The notes: generated by a model from the sequence alone, not told the origin. 64,000 nucleotides of DNA from Bimuria novae-zelandiae CBS 107.79 (GCA_010015655.1 ML976666.1:1035107-1099106); one strand, 5' to 3'; positions 46,661 to 57,162 are shown, numbered from the stretch's first letter. Made by a program: numbers and translations.

Positions 46661-47240
46661 ATGCTCCCCACAATCACGTGCGTACGGAGTTGGCTAAGAG
46701 CTAAATACTCTCCACCCTAAGAGACCCCGGACGGAGAGCTCCTAATAGAGCTCTCAGAGCTCAAAATGCACGATATCTATTAGGTATCGCAATAGGATAA
46801 TCCTATCTAGCTTGTGCTATACATATTTTATCTTAGCGCGATTTTTAATTAATTATTAATTAAAAAGCCTTAAAATTAACTATTAATTAAGTAATTAGTG
46901 TTTTAAAATCTTTTATAATTAATTAAATCAATCTCAGCTTAAATTTTTAATTAATTCATTGTTGTCAACTTCGCCCTTAACGTACAGACTCTATAGCGGC
47001 AGAACTAGGAGAGAACAACAAGAGTGAAATGTAGCACCACACCCCACAACACTTTTCAGAAGTACAATGCCCAATTTCGGCAAAGTACCGTGGTACAACT
47101 CAATGCCATTCACAGCGTAGATTCGGAGGTAAGCTCAACAACGCGCTAACAACCCACGCGCACCTGGCCCAAGCTCCCTCTCAACCTTCACCCTCACACA
47201 AGCTCCAACCCGTCCACCTCATCGCGCCTCCACACCCACA
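46661..47240. other. Compartment boundary: end of AT-rich block and leader of the first gene
   Basis: The stretch to about 46,960 is AT-rich with TTAATTAA-type runs and holds no gene. From about 46,970 composition rises sharply. 47160-47240 is pyrimidine-rich, as in the leaders of highly transcribed fungal genes, and ends at the ATG of the peptidase gene. Confidence 0.6.
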
Positions 47241-48047
47241 ATGCCGCCCAAGCCGCCCCTCCGAATACCGCGCCCCGCAAAAGTGCCCCCACCACCCCCC
47301 TCCCGCCCATCTAGATCGCAACCCTCACGACCCTCCCAACCACGAGCACCCCGATCCCACCCCGCCGCCAAACCCTCTCCGTCTCCTCCTCCACCACGAC
47401 TCCCCCGCCTCCCCCCCGCCCTAACATCCGGCCTCTCCATCGCCTTCTTCTCCCTCACCACCGCCCTCCTCGCGCGCGACCACCTCCTCACCATCGACAC
47501 CGTGCGCGGCACCAGCATGTCGCCCACACTCTCTCCCTTGGCCCACACGACCCCCTACAACGATAAAATTCTCATCCAACGCGGCGCCTACGCGCGCTCA
47601 GATATCTGCCGCGGCGACATCATAACGTTCTGGAAACCGCATCGTCGCGGGGAGATTTCGATAAAGAGGGTTATTGGCGTGGAGGGGGATACTGTGTATC
47701 CGCACCGGGGGTATGCGTGCGATGAGGAAGTTGTATGGGGGGAGAGGGTCGAGGGCTGGGATGGGCTGCCGCAGAGTGGGGGGTGGGAAGGGGGGGAGAA
47801 AGGGAAAGTGGTAGTGCCAAGAGGACATGTTTGGGTGGAGGGGGATAATTGGCGGCGGAGCTATGATAGTTGCGACTTCGGGCCTGTGAGCTTGGGCTTG
47901 GTGGATGGGAAAGCGAGGTGGGTGTGGAGGGATTGGCTCCGGTTACAGAAGGTGGGGGATGAGCGGGAGGATAGGGGAGTGAGGAGTAGAGTTGTGCCGG
48001 GGCAGAAGCGGGGGGAGGATGTGTTAGATGCGATTGTGGAAGGGTGA
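47241..48047 (+). CDS. IMP2: Mitochondrial inner membrane protease subunit 2-like peptidase (S26 signal peptidase)
   Basis: Single exon, 268 aa. The first 58 residues are Pro/Arg/Ser-rich and basic with almost no acidic residues, fitting a mitochondrial presequence. A membrane segment follows (about 60-79, LTSGLSIAFFSLTTALL). The S26 signature GTSMSPTL gives catalytic Ser92 and ISIKRVIGVEGD gives the general-base Lys142. The C-terminal S26 box is VPRGHVWVEGDNWRRSYDS (about 190-210), followed by the membrane-proximal FGPVSLGLVDGKA. Imp2 works with Imp1 in the inner membrane to remove sorting signals from intermembrane-space proteins. SMSPT, rather than the SMxP context of Imp1, and the overall order favour Imp2. 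It is longer than yeast Imp2 (177 aa), from the Pro-rich N-terminus, a Gly-rich insert near 170-185 and a charged C-terminal tail. It converges on the GLTP gene, 129 bp between stops. Confidence 0.85.
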   Translation: MPPKPPLRIPRPAKVPPPPPSRPSRSQPSRPSQPRAPRSHPAAKPSPSPPPPRLPRLPPALTSGLSIAFFSLTTALLARDHLLTIDTVRGTSMSPTLSPLAHTTPYNDKILIQRGAYARSDICRGDIITFWKPHRRGEISIKRVIGVEGDTVYPHRGYACDEEVVWGERVEGWDGLPQSGGWEGGEKGKVVVPRGHVWVEGDNWRRSYDSCDFGPVSLGLVDGKARWVWRDWLRLQKVGDEREDRGVRSRVVPGQKRGEDVLDAIVEG

Positions 48048-48176
48048 TGATGCCGTTGCGAGGTCGTGAGGTCGTGAAGTCATGGCTGGTTATGCTAGCT
48101 TGCGTATATATACCCTATACAAATGCAAATTCATCTCTCTTCGGAGGCCTCCGTCGAGATTGTGTTCCGACACTGT

Positions 48177-48987
48177 TTACCACTTCGCCTCCTTGCTGGT
48201 GGTGAAGTCCCGCAGGATGCCGACGTTCTTCTCCAGCGCCGCCAGCCACGTCTCAAGCGTCTCCTTCACTTTACCCTCATCGCTCCCGAGCTTGGCGTAA
48301 AAGTCCTTGCGGTATGGTGTGGCGCTCATCGCAGCGCTGAAGATGGGCTTGATGACGAACGAGTGGTGCGGCTTGAGCGTGTTGCCGTAGGCGTCGCGGA
48401 AGGAGTCAGAGAGCTCCTTGGAGGGGTTCGCAATGTTGTGGCGGAGGGCTTGTGCGGTGAAGTCAAGACCACTGCATCTACATCAGCAAGGAATTGTAAG
48501 AAGTGAGAGACTACGGAGGTAGTGCATACCGAGTAAGCCACAAAAGACCCTCTGTGGCGACGTGCTTCTTCTCCTTGAGCTCGTTGACGACGAGGTCCTG
48601 GAGGGTTTCCGAGAGAGTCGGGGCAGCGAGCTGGCGATCGCGGATTTTCTATTGATTCTGTTAGCATCTGCCCATCCATTCGAACCATATAGTCATTCTC
48701 CAAAAAAGGAACTCCAACACACCTTGATGTTCCCGCTCATATCATTCTTCACCGGCTTAAAAGCAGCCGAACCCAACACATCTACCCCCAACAATTAGCC
48801 ATGCTCTCCTTCTTCTAACCTACCCCCATCCCCTCTCAATCCACATACCAAAAAGCGACAACAAGCTCTCCGCCGCCTCTAGAAACTCCGTCGTCGAGAT
48901 CTTGTTATCCGCCGCAATCGGCACGTCGACGAAGCTCTTGTTGAGCGTATCGAAGAAGGTGCCGCCGGGAGGGATGGTTACGGACAT
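48177..48987 (-). CDS. het-c2: Glycolipid transfer protein, HET-C2 type
   Basis: Four exons read by eye: 48987-48849, 48781-48723, 48648-48530 and 48471-48177. All introns have GT...AG ends and they join to 203 codons plus stop without a break, the family's usual length. The GLTP fold is recognisable throughout: MSVTIPPGGTFFDTLNKSFV at the N-terminus, and FDVLGSAAFKPVKNDMSGNI with the headgroup-binding trio Asp60, Asn64, Lys67 at the family spacing. Trp103 (EGLLWLTRGL) stacks on the sugar and a His follows in TLKPHHSF (141-142). The C-terminus is ILRDFTTSKEAKW. The family moves glycosphingolipids between membranes in the cytosol. The Podospora homologue HET-C2 also controls heterokaryon incompatibility with HET-D/HET-E. 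Whether this copy has that role cannot be told. It shares a 480-bp divergent promoter with the gene at 49468. Confidence 0.93.
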
Positions 48988-49334
48988 GTTGATGATATCA
49001 GGGTATGTGTAGGAGGGAGAATTGGGAGAGTTGGAAGGATTAGAGGAGTATGAGGGAGGACAGGTGCTGAGGTGGCATCAGGGTCCAGACGTTGAGGCGG
49101 TGAGGCGTGGTGTGTTGCTGGTGGGGTGTCTTGGCGGCCACAGGAGCGAGAAAGCGGGGCAGACGGGAGCTATGGTCGACGAGCTTGATTGAAGGGTGGA
49201 ATGTCAGTATTGATTGTTTGACGGTCCCGAGATCGTGGACGAGTATCCGATATGCAAAAGGGCAGCTGGGTAGATTGGACGGGAAAGAGCTCTCGATGAG
49301 CTCTCTGGGGCGAGAGCGCCTGCCTTTGGTTATG

Positions 49335-49376
49335 AGCTCAAGCTCAAGCTCAAGCTCAAGCTCCAGCTCCAGCTTG
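49335..49376. repeat. Hexanucleotide repeat (AGCTCA/AGCTCC), about 7 units
   Basis: Four AGCTCA units, two AGCTCC units and a decayed AGCTTG lie in the divergent promoter between the GLTP gene and the 49468 gene. A TGCACCTGCATGCACCTGCA block follows at once. The Ser-rich and Glu/Leu-rich open frames over it are artefacts of the repeat. Confidence 0.9.
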
Positions 49377-49467
49377 CACCTGCATGCACCTGCACTGGTA
49401 AAGATAATTATTTCGTTCCTACGCCATTGCACAACTCCATCCGCTCACAATTTCTCCGCCGCCAAAC

Positions 49468-50030
49468 ATGGTATCAACAATCCACTCCGTCGCCAAAATC
49501 CACCGCATAGCCTACATCTCCCCCTCCAACACCAGCACCGACACTCCCCCCGACGTCACCGAAGCACTCATCCAAGTGCTAAACACGCTCTCTGCAACTT
49601 TTAGTAAGCTCCCCCACATCCATTCTATCTGACAGTTTCGTTAGCTTACGGGTATCTAGGTGCCTTCGTATTCGACTTCACGCCCCTCACCTACCCCCCA
49701 GCCTCCACCTCTCAATTGGAGAATTACGACGCTATCTGGTGCACTACACCGTACGCTCGATCCTCCATCCCCCAGCACCCACCCTGCTTCTCCCCCAGCA
49801 ACGCCGCCACCGCCTCGCCAAATTTCTTCGACGCACTCTGTAGCGCGGCAGACATGCTGCGGCATCTCAGCGAGCGCGACGCCGCAGACGCGCTGACCGT
49901 GGCGGTTAAGAAGGTGGGACTAGCAAGTCCCCGGTCGGGTGACCTGGGAGCGGAGAATAGAGGTGAGGATGTGCCGGGTGCTGCGGGGGCGGTGTGCGCA
50001 GAGATCGAGGAAGCTATAAGACATACGTAA
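49468..50030 (+). CDS. Hypothetical protein, 173 aa, two exons
   Basis: Exon 1 is 49468-49603 (MVSTIHSVAKIHRIAYISPS...LSATF). A short 41-nt intron (GTAAGC...TTAG) follows, and exon 2 is 49645-50030 (TYGYLGAFVFDFTPLTYPPA, then QLENYDAIWCTTPYAR, ending AEIEEAIRHT). I do not recognise the family. There is no signal peptide or membrane segment, and the middle is hydrophobic and aromatic. Intron phase and open frame agree, and codon use matches its neighbours, which supports a real gene. It is convergent with the IDH gene (stops 247 bp apart) and divergent from the GLTP gene. Alternative acceptors near 49634 would change the junction by a few residues. Confidence 0.65.
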
Positions 50031-50277
50031 AAGAGTATCTCGTAGAACCTGCATCATCCCACCGAGCCTTGCACTGCAGAAGGAGTAAACGTGTAAGAAT
50101 AACGCATAAACGGACACCATCTATTCATGTGATCTGGCAGCATATAGTACAAGTCCCAACACACTGGTACATATAGACAAAAAGGGCGGCCGATGCTACC
50201 ACCCCCGCTCCATCCATCATCGCGTCCCGCTCAAATCAATGCTCCACACTCGCAACGAAAAAACCAGACGAGGAAAT

Positions 50278-51582
50278 CTACTTGAGGGCCTTGATGACGG
50301 CGTCGGCGTATTCGTACGTCTTGGCCTTTCCGCCGAGATCTCCGGTGATGGACTGTGGTGTTCATATTAGCTCATGTCCGAACGGAGCGCATGTTTGAGG
50401 TTGCGGAAGAGCTTACCTTGCCCTCAGCAAGCACCTTGAAGATGGCCTGCTCGATGTTGTTCGCATGGTCGCCGAGACCCATGTGCCTCAGCATCATCAT
50501 CGAGGAAAGCAGCAGCGCCGTCGGGTTCGCAAGCTGCTTGCCCGCAATATCGGGCGCGCTGCCGTGGACGGCCTCGAAGATGGAGCACTCGTCGCCAATG
50601 TTGCCCGAAGGGGTCAATCCGAGACCGCCAATCAAGCCAGCGCACATATCAGACAGAATGTCGCCGTACAGGTTGGGCATGACGAGCACCTTGTCGTTGT
50701 AGGGTAGCGGGTCGGTGACCATCTTCAAGCACGTGTTGTCCAGCAGCTCGGCGTCGAACTCGATGTCGGGGAAGTCCTTGGAGACGTCGCGGGCGGTGGA
50801 GAGGAATAGGCCGTCGGACATCTTCATGATGGTGGCCTTGTGGACGGCGCGCACCTTCTTGCGGCCAATGTCGCGCGCGTGCTGGAAGGCGTAGCGGAGG
50901 ACGCGCTCGGACGCCTCCCGCGTGATGAGCTTGATGCTCTGGACTACGCCGTCTACGACCACGTGCTCAATGCCCGAGTACTCGCCCTCGGTGTTCTCAC
51001 GGATAAGGACAGTGTCCACATCGTCGTACGGCGTCTTGTAGCCCTTGATGCTCCGGCACGGGCGCACGTTGGCGAAGAGGTTGAAGGTACGACGGAGAGT
51101 CAAGTTGAGCGAGACGTGGCCCTTGCCGACGGGCGTGGCCAGCGGGCCCTTGAGCGCGACGAGGTTGCGGGTGACGCTGTCAATGGCCTCGTCTGGGATG
51201 ACCGTCTTGCCGTCCTTGAGGCGGGGCGTGACGTCGACGGGCTCCCACTTGATGGGCACATTGGCGGCGCTGTAGATGTCTTTCACTGATTGTGCGATCT
51301 CGGGACCGATGCCGTCGCCCTCAATGAGCGTCACCGTGTACTTTCCGTCATTGCCCTTGGTGCCCTTGAACTTTGCGACCTCGGCAGCCGCATAGTTCCG
51401 TGTCTGCGCACAGTTAGCTCGTGCGTGCATGGATAAGCAAAGAGTGTTGATTCGCAGCCCAAGGCCTCGTGATCGTGCTCAAGGTGACTGACCTGGCTAA
51501 GTGCGGGCGTCCATCTCGAGGGCGCGTTCGCCCGGCGCAGACATTGCCGCGCGGGGGCGGTGAAAGCTCGTCCAGCCAGCAT
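50278..51582 (-). CDS. IDH2: NAD-dependent isocitrate dehydrogenase, catalytic subunit (mitochondrial)
   Basis: Three exons: 51582-51493, 51403-50417 and 50352-50278, 383 aa in all, with both introns in phase 0. Exon 1 encodes an Arg-rich presequence ([20 protein letters not shown]...ALSQ) for mitochondrial import. The mature enzyme starts near [14 protein letters not shown]. Family marks are [11 protein letters not shown] at the N-terminus, [20 protein letters not shown] with the substrate-binding Ser and Arg residues, and [13 protein letters not shown] with the catalytic Tyr. [14 protein letters not shown] has the Lys, [14 protein letters not shown] the metal-binding Asp residues, and [20 protein letters not shown] the nucleotide-binding loop. 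The intact NLTLRRTF...ANVRP segment marks the catalytic (Idh2/IDH3A) rather than regulatory (Idh1) subunit. It converts isocitrate to 2-oxoglutarate in the TCA cycle as a hetero-octamer with Idh1, which is not in this window. Confidence 0.96.
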
Positions 51583-52155
51583 TGTGACGGTCAGAAGATG
51601 GAGAGAGGATCCGATTGCAGCTACGCGCTTAGTCGTAGCAGATCCGGAAGGGTGGTGACGGGCTGGCGGAGGTTGTGGTGCTGGAAGATAAAAGCAAAGC
51701 TTGCGCCTTGCGGAGATATCCCGCGGCTGCCACTTAGCGCACATGGTCCGTGACCTCAAGCCGGGTGCTGGATCCTGACTACTTCTCTTCTAGTTGCATT
51801 TCATTGTTTACCCTTGCTATCTACACACTTTCTAGTTGTGTCTGCGGTTTCTTTGCGCTGGCCTCCCGTGGGCTTATTGTGACTCGCTCTGTCGCTGCTC
51901 GCGCGGGATGACGTCTGGTTGTGCCAAGAGCACTATCACATGCTTCGCTAAAACCGGAAGGTGCATCGTATGTGTACGCATATAGTAGAGCTAAGTCTTA
52001 CAGCAAAATGCCCGTGGATGTTCTATTCATCTTTCTGCTACTCTAGAAGCCCTAACCACTGCCCGAGATGGCTCCGACAACCCGTTCTTGACATCTACAT
52101 GAAAACCCCGGAGATAACCAAACTATGCCCAGGCAAAAGTCAAACAACTCTAAAA
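51583..52155. other. Intergenic: promoter of the IDH gene and 3' flank of the 2EXR-like gene
   Basis: No gene seen. 51583-51780 has a GC-rich leader with CT-rich runs upstream of the IDH start. An open frame on the plus strand (51961-52272) runs antisense into the next gene and shows no protein features. Confidence 0.6.
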
Positions 52156-53849
52156 TTATGGGCATGGATTGAAGACATCCGCATATGGAATGAGCGGGTG
52201 ATACTCGAAGAATTTTGTGGGTTCTTCAAGACGCGGGTTGTCGCCAACGATCCAAGGACCTCCGCGTCGTAGTGCTTGGAGTTCGTATTTTTTCATCATT
52301 GGCGGAACACCGCCACGAGGTAGGCGCAGACGTACGTGTTGTAAGCCATCGAGCGAGCGCCAATTGCTAATAAATTTCCGTGGACTCCACTGGTAGCGAT
52401 TGTTCATTTTTCTCTCCGGCGAATAGTCGCCAGCATCGCCGTCGAAGTGTATCACGCTGTTTGATTCCACAATACGCCTTATCTCCTGCGAGAAGCAAGC
52501 TGGCAGGTCGTATAGCACAAGGAAGCGTTGCTGGAGGGCATATCCCGTTTGACCTGGCCGCGACTTATTGCAAAAACTGAGACTTGGATATCCGTGAGTT
52601 TGCATATATTCGCAGTTTTCCATAGTATCCTGATCTGCAGCCACATCTTTTATCTTCTCCCAAGCCTCTCGGGATACCTCTTGCTGTCCTTCCAGTATGA
52701 CAGAGACGCATTCTGAATTCATACCTGTCTTCTGAAGGTTCAAGACCTCATCGATGAAGTCAGCCAGTATCCGCGGGAATTTAACGACATTGCGGGTGGA
52801 GGCGCCGAACCCCCATTCGATTGGAGGGTCCAGCCATATTTCAGGCATCAAATTGGTCCAAAAGCTGGCGTGCATCTCGATCCGGAGTTGAGGGTTTTCC
52901 AGGTAATAGGGCAGGAACCCTCGAACGTGGGACTCGGGGTACGCGACTCCCCTCATTTCTTCTTCCAATATGAGCTTTCCCTTGAGTTTCATGTGTTTAG
53001 CATATGCCAAGCGACCCAATAAATCGATGGCAACGGAGGAAGCAGAGAAGTACCAGGCAACAGGCGCGAAGGGTTCTGGTACGTCAGGAACAGCTAGGCG
53101 ATCAGGCAGTAGGGGATCTGTCAAACATGTTTCCAGAGCAAGATCCGCCTCACCGGGAATGAGAAAGCTCGGCGGGTTCCAGTCCAGGACTTTACTCTCG
53201 GAGCCTGGCACCAAAGGGGCTTACGCCCTTGGCTGTCGAAGTCGCTCAGAAAAGCTGCTGCTACCGCTGCATCGAACCTGGGATACGAGGAGGCCAGTTC
53301 CAGGGTGTCGTGGATGGCCTCACAGTATTTGACTGGGAATTGCCAGTGTAAGTTCCGGTCAAGACCAATAATCGTCGGGTGAAATCGAAACAATTTGGTT
53401 CCCAGTTTGACGTTAGTGCGGTAAAAGCGAGCGATGCTTGGATAGCGTGCTGCTACGTGATCTATCATGGCCGGCGACACACAGCCAGCCTCTACGACAT
53501 GGTCCAGGACCAACATCTTTATGCGGCGCACCTGTTGAAACAAGCGGTGGAAACGGCTAGCGTGCAAATGCAGTCCAAATCTTCCCTTGCTATCATTCTC
53601 CGATCGCGCGGGGCGAAACTTGATATCGTTGACCTGCATAGCTACGCCTTTCAGCTCAGCGGCGATAGCCTTGCAGGTATATGTCAGTGCTGTCTTGTCG
53701 TCGTGAACTTCCTTGGTAGCATACCGCAGATTGCGCGAAGCATAATCGTAGGTCAGTCCGGCATCGTCGTGCGCATAGTACTCGTAAATCATGTCGCGCA
53801 GCTCGCGCGGGATGCGTAATAGTGGTGACTGCAGCTGGGATGCAACCAT
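52156..53849 (-). pseudogene. 2EXR/F-box-like protein gene with a frame break near 53,210
   Basis: It starts at 53849 (MVASQLQSPLLRIPRELRDM, then IYEYYAHDDAG). LLRIPRELRDMIYEYY is the opening of the fungal 2EXR/F-box-like domain. The first frame runs to about 53,215 (FLSDFDSQGRKPLW) and the second frame continues from the same place to the stop at 52156 (SESKVLDWNPPSFLIPGEAD ... PLIPYADVFNPCP), about 560 aa in total. Both halves have similar codon use, so this is probably one gene. The shift falls in a stretch reading GTAAGCCCCTTTGGTGCCAG, which has perfect intron ends and restores the frame if removed, but at 20 nt is too short for known spliceosomal introns. A one- or two-base indel, real or from assembly, is as likely. 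An upstream in-frame ATG at 53993 would add 48 Pro-rich residues. Function unknown; family members often number dozens per genome. Confidence 0.65.
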
Positions 53850-54188
53850 TGTAGGTGGGCGTACGCAAACGGCGCAGAGCGGGGGATGGAAAGTAAGCTG
53901 GAAGCGGAGGTTGCCGGGTGAGTGGTGGAAAGGTGGTTGCGGCGAGCTGTTGGGGGGTTTTAATGGTGCCGGCACCGGCAGCCTTGGAGGCAATAGGATC
54001 GCACGTGACTGTGCTAGCGCGGCTACGACCCCGGGACTGACTCACTCACAAGACTCCCAACAGCCAGCGGTGGGCCCAGTAAGAGAACAGCTCGCGAGTG
54101 GAAGATGGGGGTATAGTGGTGACCGAAATTGGTTTCCGGTTCCTACACTTCTAATTTCTAAGCGCACGGCCACTTAGAAAGCCGCTTA
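53850..54188. other. Intergenic: promoter of the 2EXR-like gene
   Basis: 339 bp of GC-balanced sequence between the gene start and the MITE. It contains a GGTGCCGGCACCGGCA near-palindrome at about 53,967. No gene. Confidence 0.5.
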
Positions 54189-54420
54189 CGAGGAGCTCGT
54201 TTTTAGTGAGGAATATGCCAAGGTTCGTTCAATCTAAAAGTGCTGCATTACAACCGCAATATTAAATATTAATTTATAAAAATTCAGGAGCTAAAAGAGG
54301 GGATTCAGGGCTACTTTCTTATATATTTAACTTTTTTTAATGAATATTTTAAAGGGTTTTAATATTAGGCTGTCAGACCAAAAAACCTTGGCATATGCCT
54401 CACTATAAACGAGCTCCTCG
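54189..54420. mobile_element. 232-bp MITE with about 37-bp TIRs and TA duplication
   Basis: The ends are CGAGGAGCTCGTTTTTAGTG and, as reverse complement, CGAGGAGCTCGTTTATAGTG. Both continue AGG(A/C)ATATGCCAAGGTT, with two mismatches over 37 bp. TA flanks both sides (54187-54188 and 54421-54422). The centre is AT-rich and has no coding capacity. The TA target and size fit a Tc1/mariner-derived MITE. None of the autonomous elements in this window shares its TIR. Confidence 0.93.
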
Positions 54421-54802
54421 TACCGCACAGGCGTTTGCGCAAGACAGGGGTATCACACGCGGCTGTGGAGGGCCTTGGCAAGCATGCCGACCTACTATTA
54501 TCGTTCTGTGTGTTTTTAGGCTGCCATCGAACCTTCAACAGTCTGCAACCATCAAGAAATGAATGATCGTAAACTTAGTCATTCGCATTATCACGCTCTC
54601 GTACAGTCAGTTAAAGCACTTTTCCCGGGATGCCTTGATATGAACTCATCATTATTCGACTGGAGAGCAGTTGTATGGGCCACTTCTTATCCAACTCTTG
54701 ATCCCTAGAAGGTCTTTATTGGAGCCGGTAGCGGGTGTATGTCATGCACAATCATATACGCCGCCTTTCAAAGTGTTGGGCTCGATTTGCGCACATCGCA
54801 TA

Positions 54803-56729
54803 AGTCGGGCACCCTAGTTTCCGACACCCCCCATTTTCCGACACCCCGCCAAATTTCGCCGCTGCCACCACTCTACGTTGCGAATGTGCTCACAGCTTCA
54901 TCAAATAATTTTGAAAAAGCATTAAAAAAATCGTATTTAAAGGATTTTAATTACTTTTTTTATCTACACTTAAATCACGATTAAGATACTATTGTATTAG
55001 TTATTAATTCTGTGCTAAACGTTGCACTAATAATTGCTCTACTTCCTCCTTAAAGCTACTCTCTTCCTTTATAATAATAACCCCTTGCTCTACGCTTCTT
55101 ACCTTGCGAACACGTTAAGCAGGCTCTTAATTAGTTTAAGAGAGAACTTCTACAAAACTTATAAAGAGATTATTTAGATTAGTTATAACTTTATAGCGTT
55201 TTAGTAGGTTGGCTTGCTCCACCTGCTTACGCAAGAAAGCAATCTTATAGTCTTATATAGTAATTATTATTAAGGTATAGTTAAACGCTGTGGTAGTAAG
55301 CTAAACGCATTATTATATAGTTAGTAAGAAGTTCTTTCTAGAAAATAGCTTTATAACATCGCTGCCGCGTTTTGGCGTCCTAATATCTATAGTAGAAGGG
55401 GGTAGTGTTAACGACCGTTCGCGCACTACTACCCAGCGAGAACCTAAGGGCTTCCTTACGCTCTTAAGGTATAAGCCTATTGCCTTCTACCCAGATCGGA
55501 TGCACTGCTCTTAAAGGCCGATTTTACGTACTTTTGCATAAAATTCGAGAAACTTAGCCTTCCTAAGCTTTGTTTTATCTGTCTAAGCTATATATTCGCC
55601 GATAAAGCGCCGATACGCCGCCTTCAGACTTAAGAAACAGCCCAAATCTAAAGGCTAGAGTAGATGTGAAGTATAAGCAGGGAAAAAGAGTAAGTAGATA
55701 TTATTTAAGTAATATATAGTTATAAATTTGTCTAAAGTATGACTGCCATGGCTATTAATAATAAGTAACCGTGTCTTGGAGGGATTATTAGGCTTAGTCT
55801 ATAGCAAAAACACCTTTTCTAGCCACTTAACAGCGATGTTATTACTCGTCTATCTATTTTACGAAAAGGTAACATGCTAGCCTAGGTTCTAAGCTAAAAA
55901 CTCCTTCTTAAACCACTACTCCTGGATGCTCTTAGCCTTAAAGATAATAAGGGGGTCTAGAGCGACGCTAAGCGCAAAGATACATTCTACTATAGAGGTC
56001 TAAGTGCGGGCATTTATTATTTTAACTAGTATAGCGTTCAGGCTCTCTTGCGAGGAGCCTATAATAAGCCTATTAATGCCCTAGCCCTCTATAATACTGC
56101 CCTTATTGGCATTATACCTGCGCTAGGGGGGAATCCAGCTTACTATTTTATATAGGTTAAACAAGTGCCTAATATTTTCTAGAGTAGCCTTATTTACGCG
56201 TTCCTAGCTAGTCTAGCAACCTAACTTTAACTTAATAGCTAGGTAGCGTTATATAAAGTAACTAGTCCACTTCTTCCCTAAGTTCTTATAGTTACCCTAT
56301 TACTTAAAAATAATAATTATAATAGCCTGCACTTGCGCGTGCGTTAGCGCATAACTAAGGGCCTCTTACTAGAGAATCTATTTTTCTAAAAGCTCTTCTT
56401 AAATAGTTATAAGCTATTATTCACTATTATAAGCGTACTAATAGGGTTAGGCACTATTAAAGCGGCTGCGAAGAGTGTTGCGTGGGATTCTATATTAGGT
56501 AGTAGTAGTAGCTAAAGCAACCCTAGATTTAAGGTCTATAAGTATATTCTAGATATCTTCTTTTATATATCTAGCTATTTAAAGGCAGCGAAAATAGTGT
56601 AAAAAATATTTTTAAAATTAGCAAAGAATTAAGTTATTTAAAGTTAATATTTAGTTATAGTGCATGGTGGGGGGCGAGGTTGCGGGGCTGTCAGAAACTA
56701 TGGGGTGTCGGAAACTAGGGTGCCCGACT
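54803..56729 (-). mobile_element. pogo-type transposon in the HET gene, TA duplication
   Basis: The TIRs are AGTCGGGCACCCTAGTTTCC plus GACACCCC at both ends; the left arm repeats TTTTCCGACACCCC and the right has TTTCTGACAGCCCC. TA flanks both ends (54801-54802 and 56730-56731). Excising it joins LRTSH to NVQSLSLF of the HET protein in frame, which proves the insertion site. The interior is strongly RIPped, unlike the host gene on both sides. Confidence 0.95.
55490..56560 (-). pseudogene. pogo-type transposase relic
   Basis: On the minus strand from about 55,840 it reads AVKWLEKVF, TKPNNPSKTRLLIINSHGSH (LLILDGHGSH in the family, with Asp as Asn), PAYTSHLL.PLDLGCFLSL, KAAYRRFIGEYIA and KAKFLEFYAKVRKIGL. 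Stops are TAG/TAA. The N-terminal HTH part, at about 56,000-56,560, is too mutated to delimit. Confidence 0.75.
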
Positions 56730-57162
56730 TAACGTACAATCGCTTTCACTCTTTAACAAAGACGAAATGGGTAGTCTATTAGCTATAGCTGTACCTAATG
56801 AAGGAAGCAACATCTTGGTCGAGTTGTACACTGTTCAGGGTGAGTTTCTTTTTTCTTGCTCTAATATTTTATTGAATTACGCATAATATGTAACACTAAC
56901 ACACGCACTTCTAGACGGTCCATCTTCACCATGGAGCATCATAATCACAAGACACATCTTTCTGGCAACACAGCCTCAGAAGCCAATTTTCATCGCATTC
57001 GGCAATGGATCCAAAAGTGCGAAAGTGGCCATAACAGGTGTTCCAATCAAAGTAATACCGTACTATCAACAAGGGTCTTCGATCTTCGAGAATCAAACGA
57101 TTCTACCAGGCTGGTGGAAACGCGTGGTTTATCAGGCCCATATATCTGCCTTAGTCACTGCT

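Noticed and set aside
1300..46950. Centromere or subtelomere
   Set aside because: The block is AT-rich and repeat-dense, but there are no telomere repeats and no satellite array, and it ends abruptly in ordinary genes; nothing distinguishes it from a dispersed RIPped transposon cluster.
47219..47548. 109-codon Gly/Arg-rich frame antisense to the peptidase gene
   Set aside because: Shadow of the Pro-rich N-terminus; the plus-strand frame carries the S26 catalytic motifs.
49040..49432. Long frames with Leu-Glu and Ser runs
   Set aside because: They are translations of the AGCTCA repeat in the promoter; no other coding signal.
51961..52272. 103-codon plus-strand frame
   Set aside because: It overlaps the 3' end of the 2EXR-like gene antisense, with no motifs.
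54673..54708. Intron in HET exon 1 that would remove the TAG
   Set aside because: GTATGG...TAG is only 36 nt and lacks a branch site, so I treat the TAG as a stop; a cDNA could overturn this.
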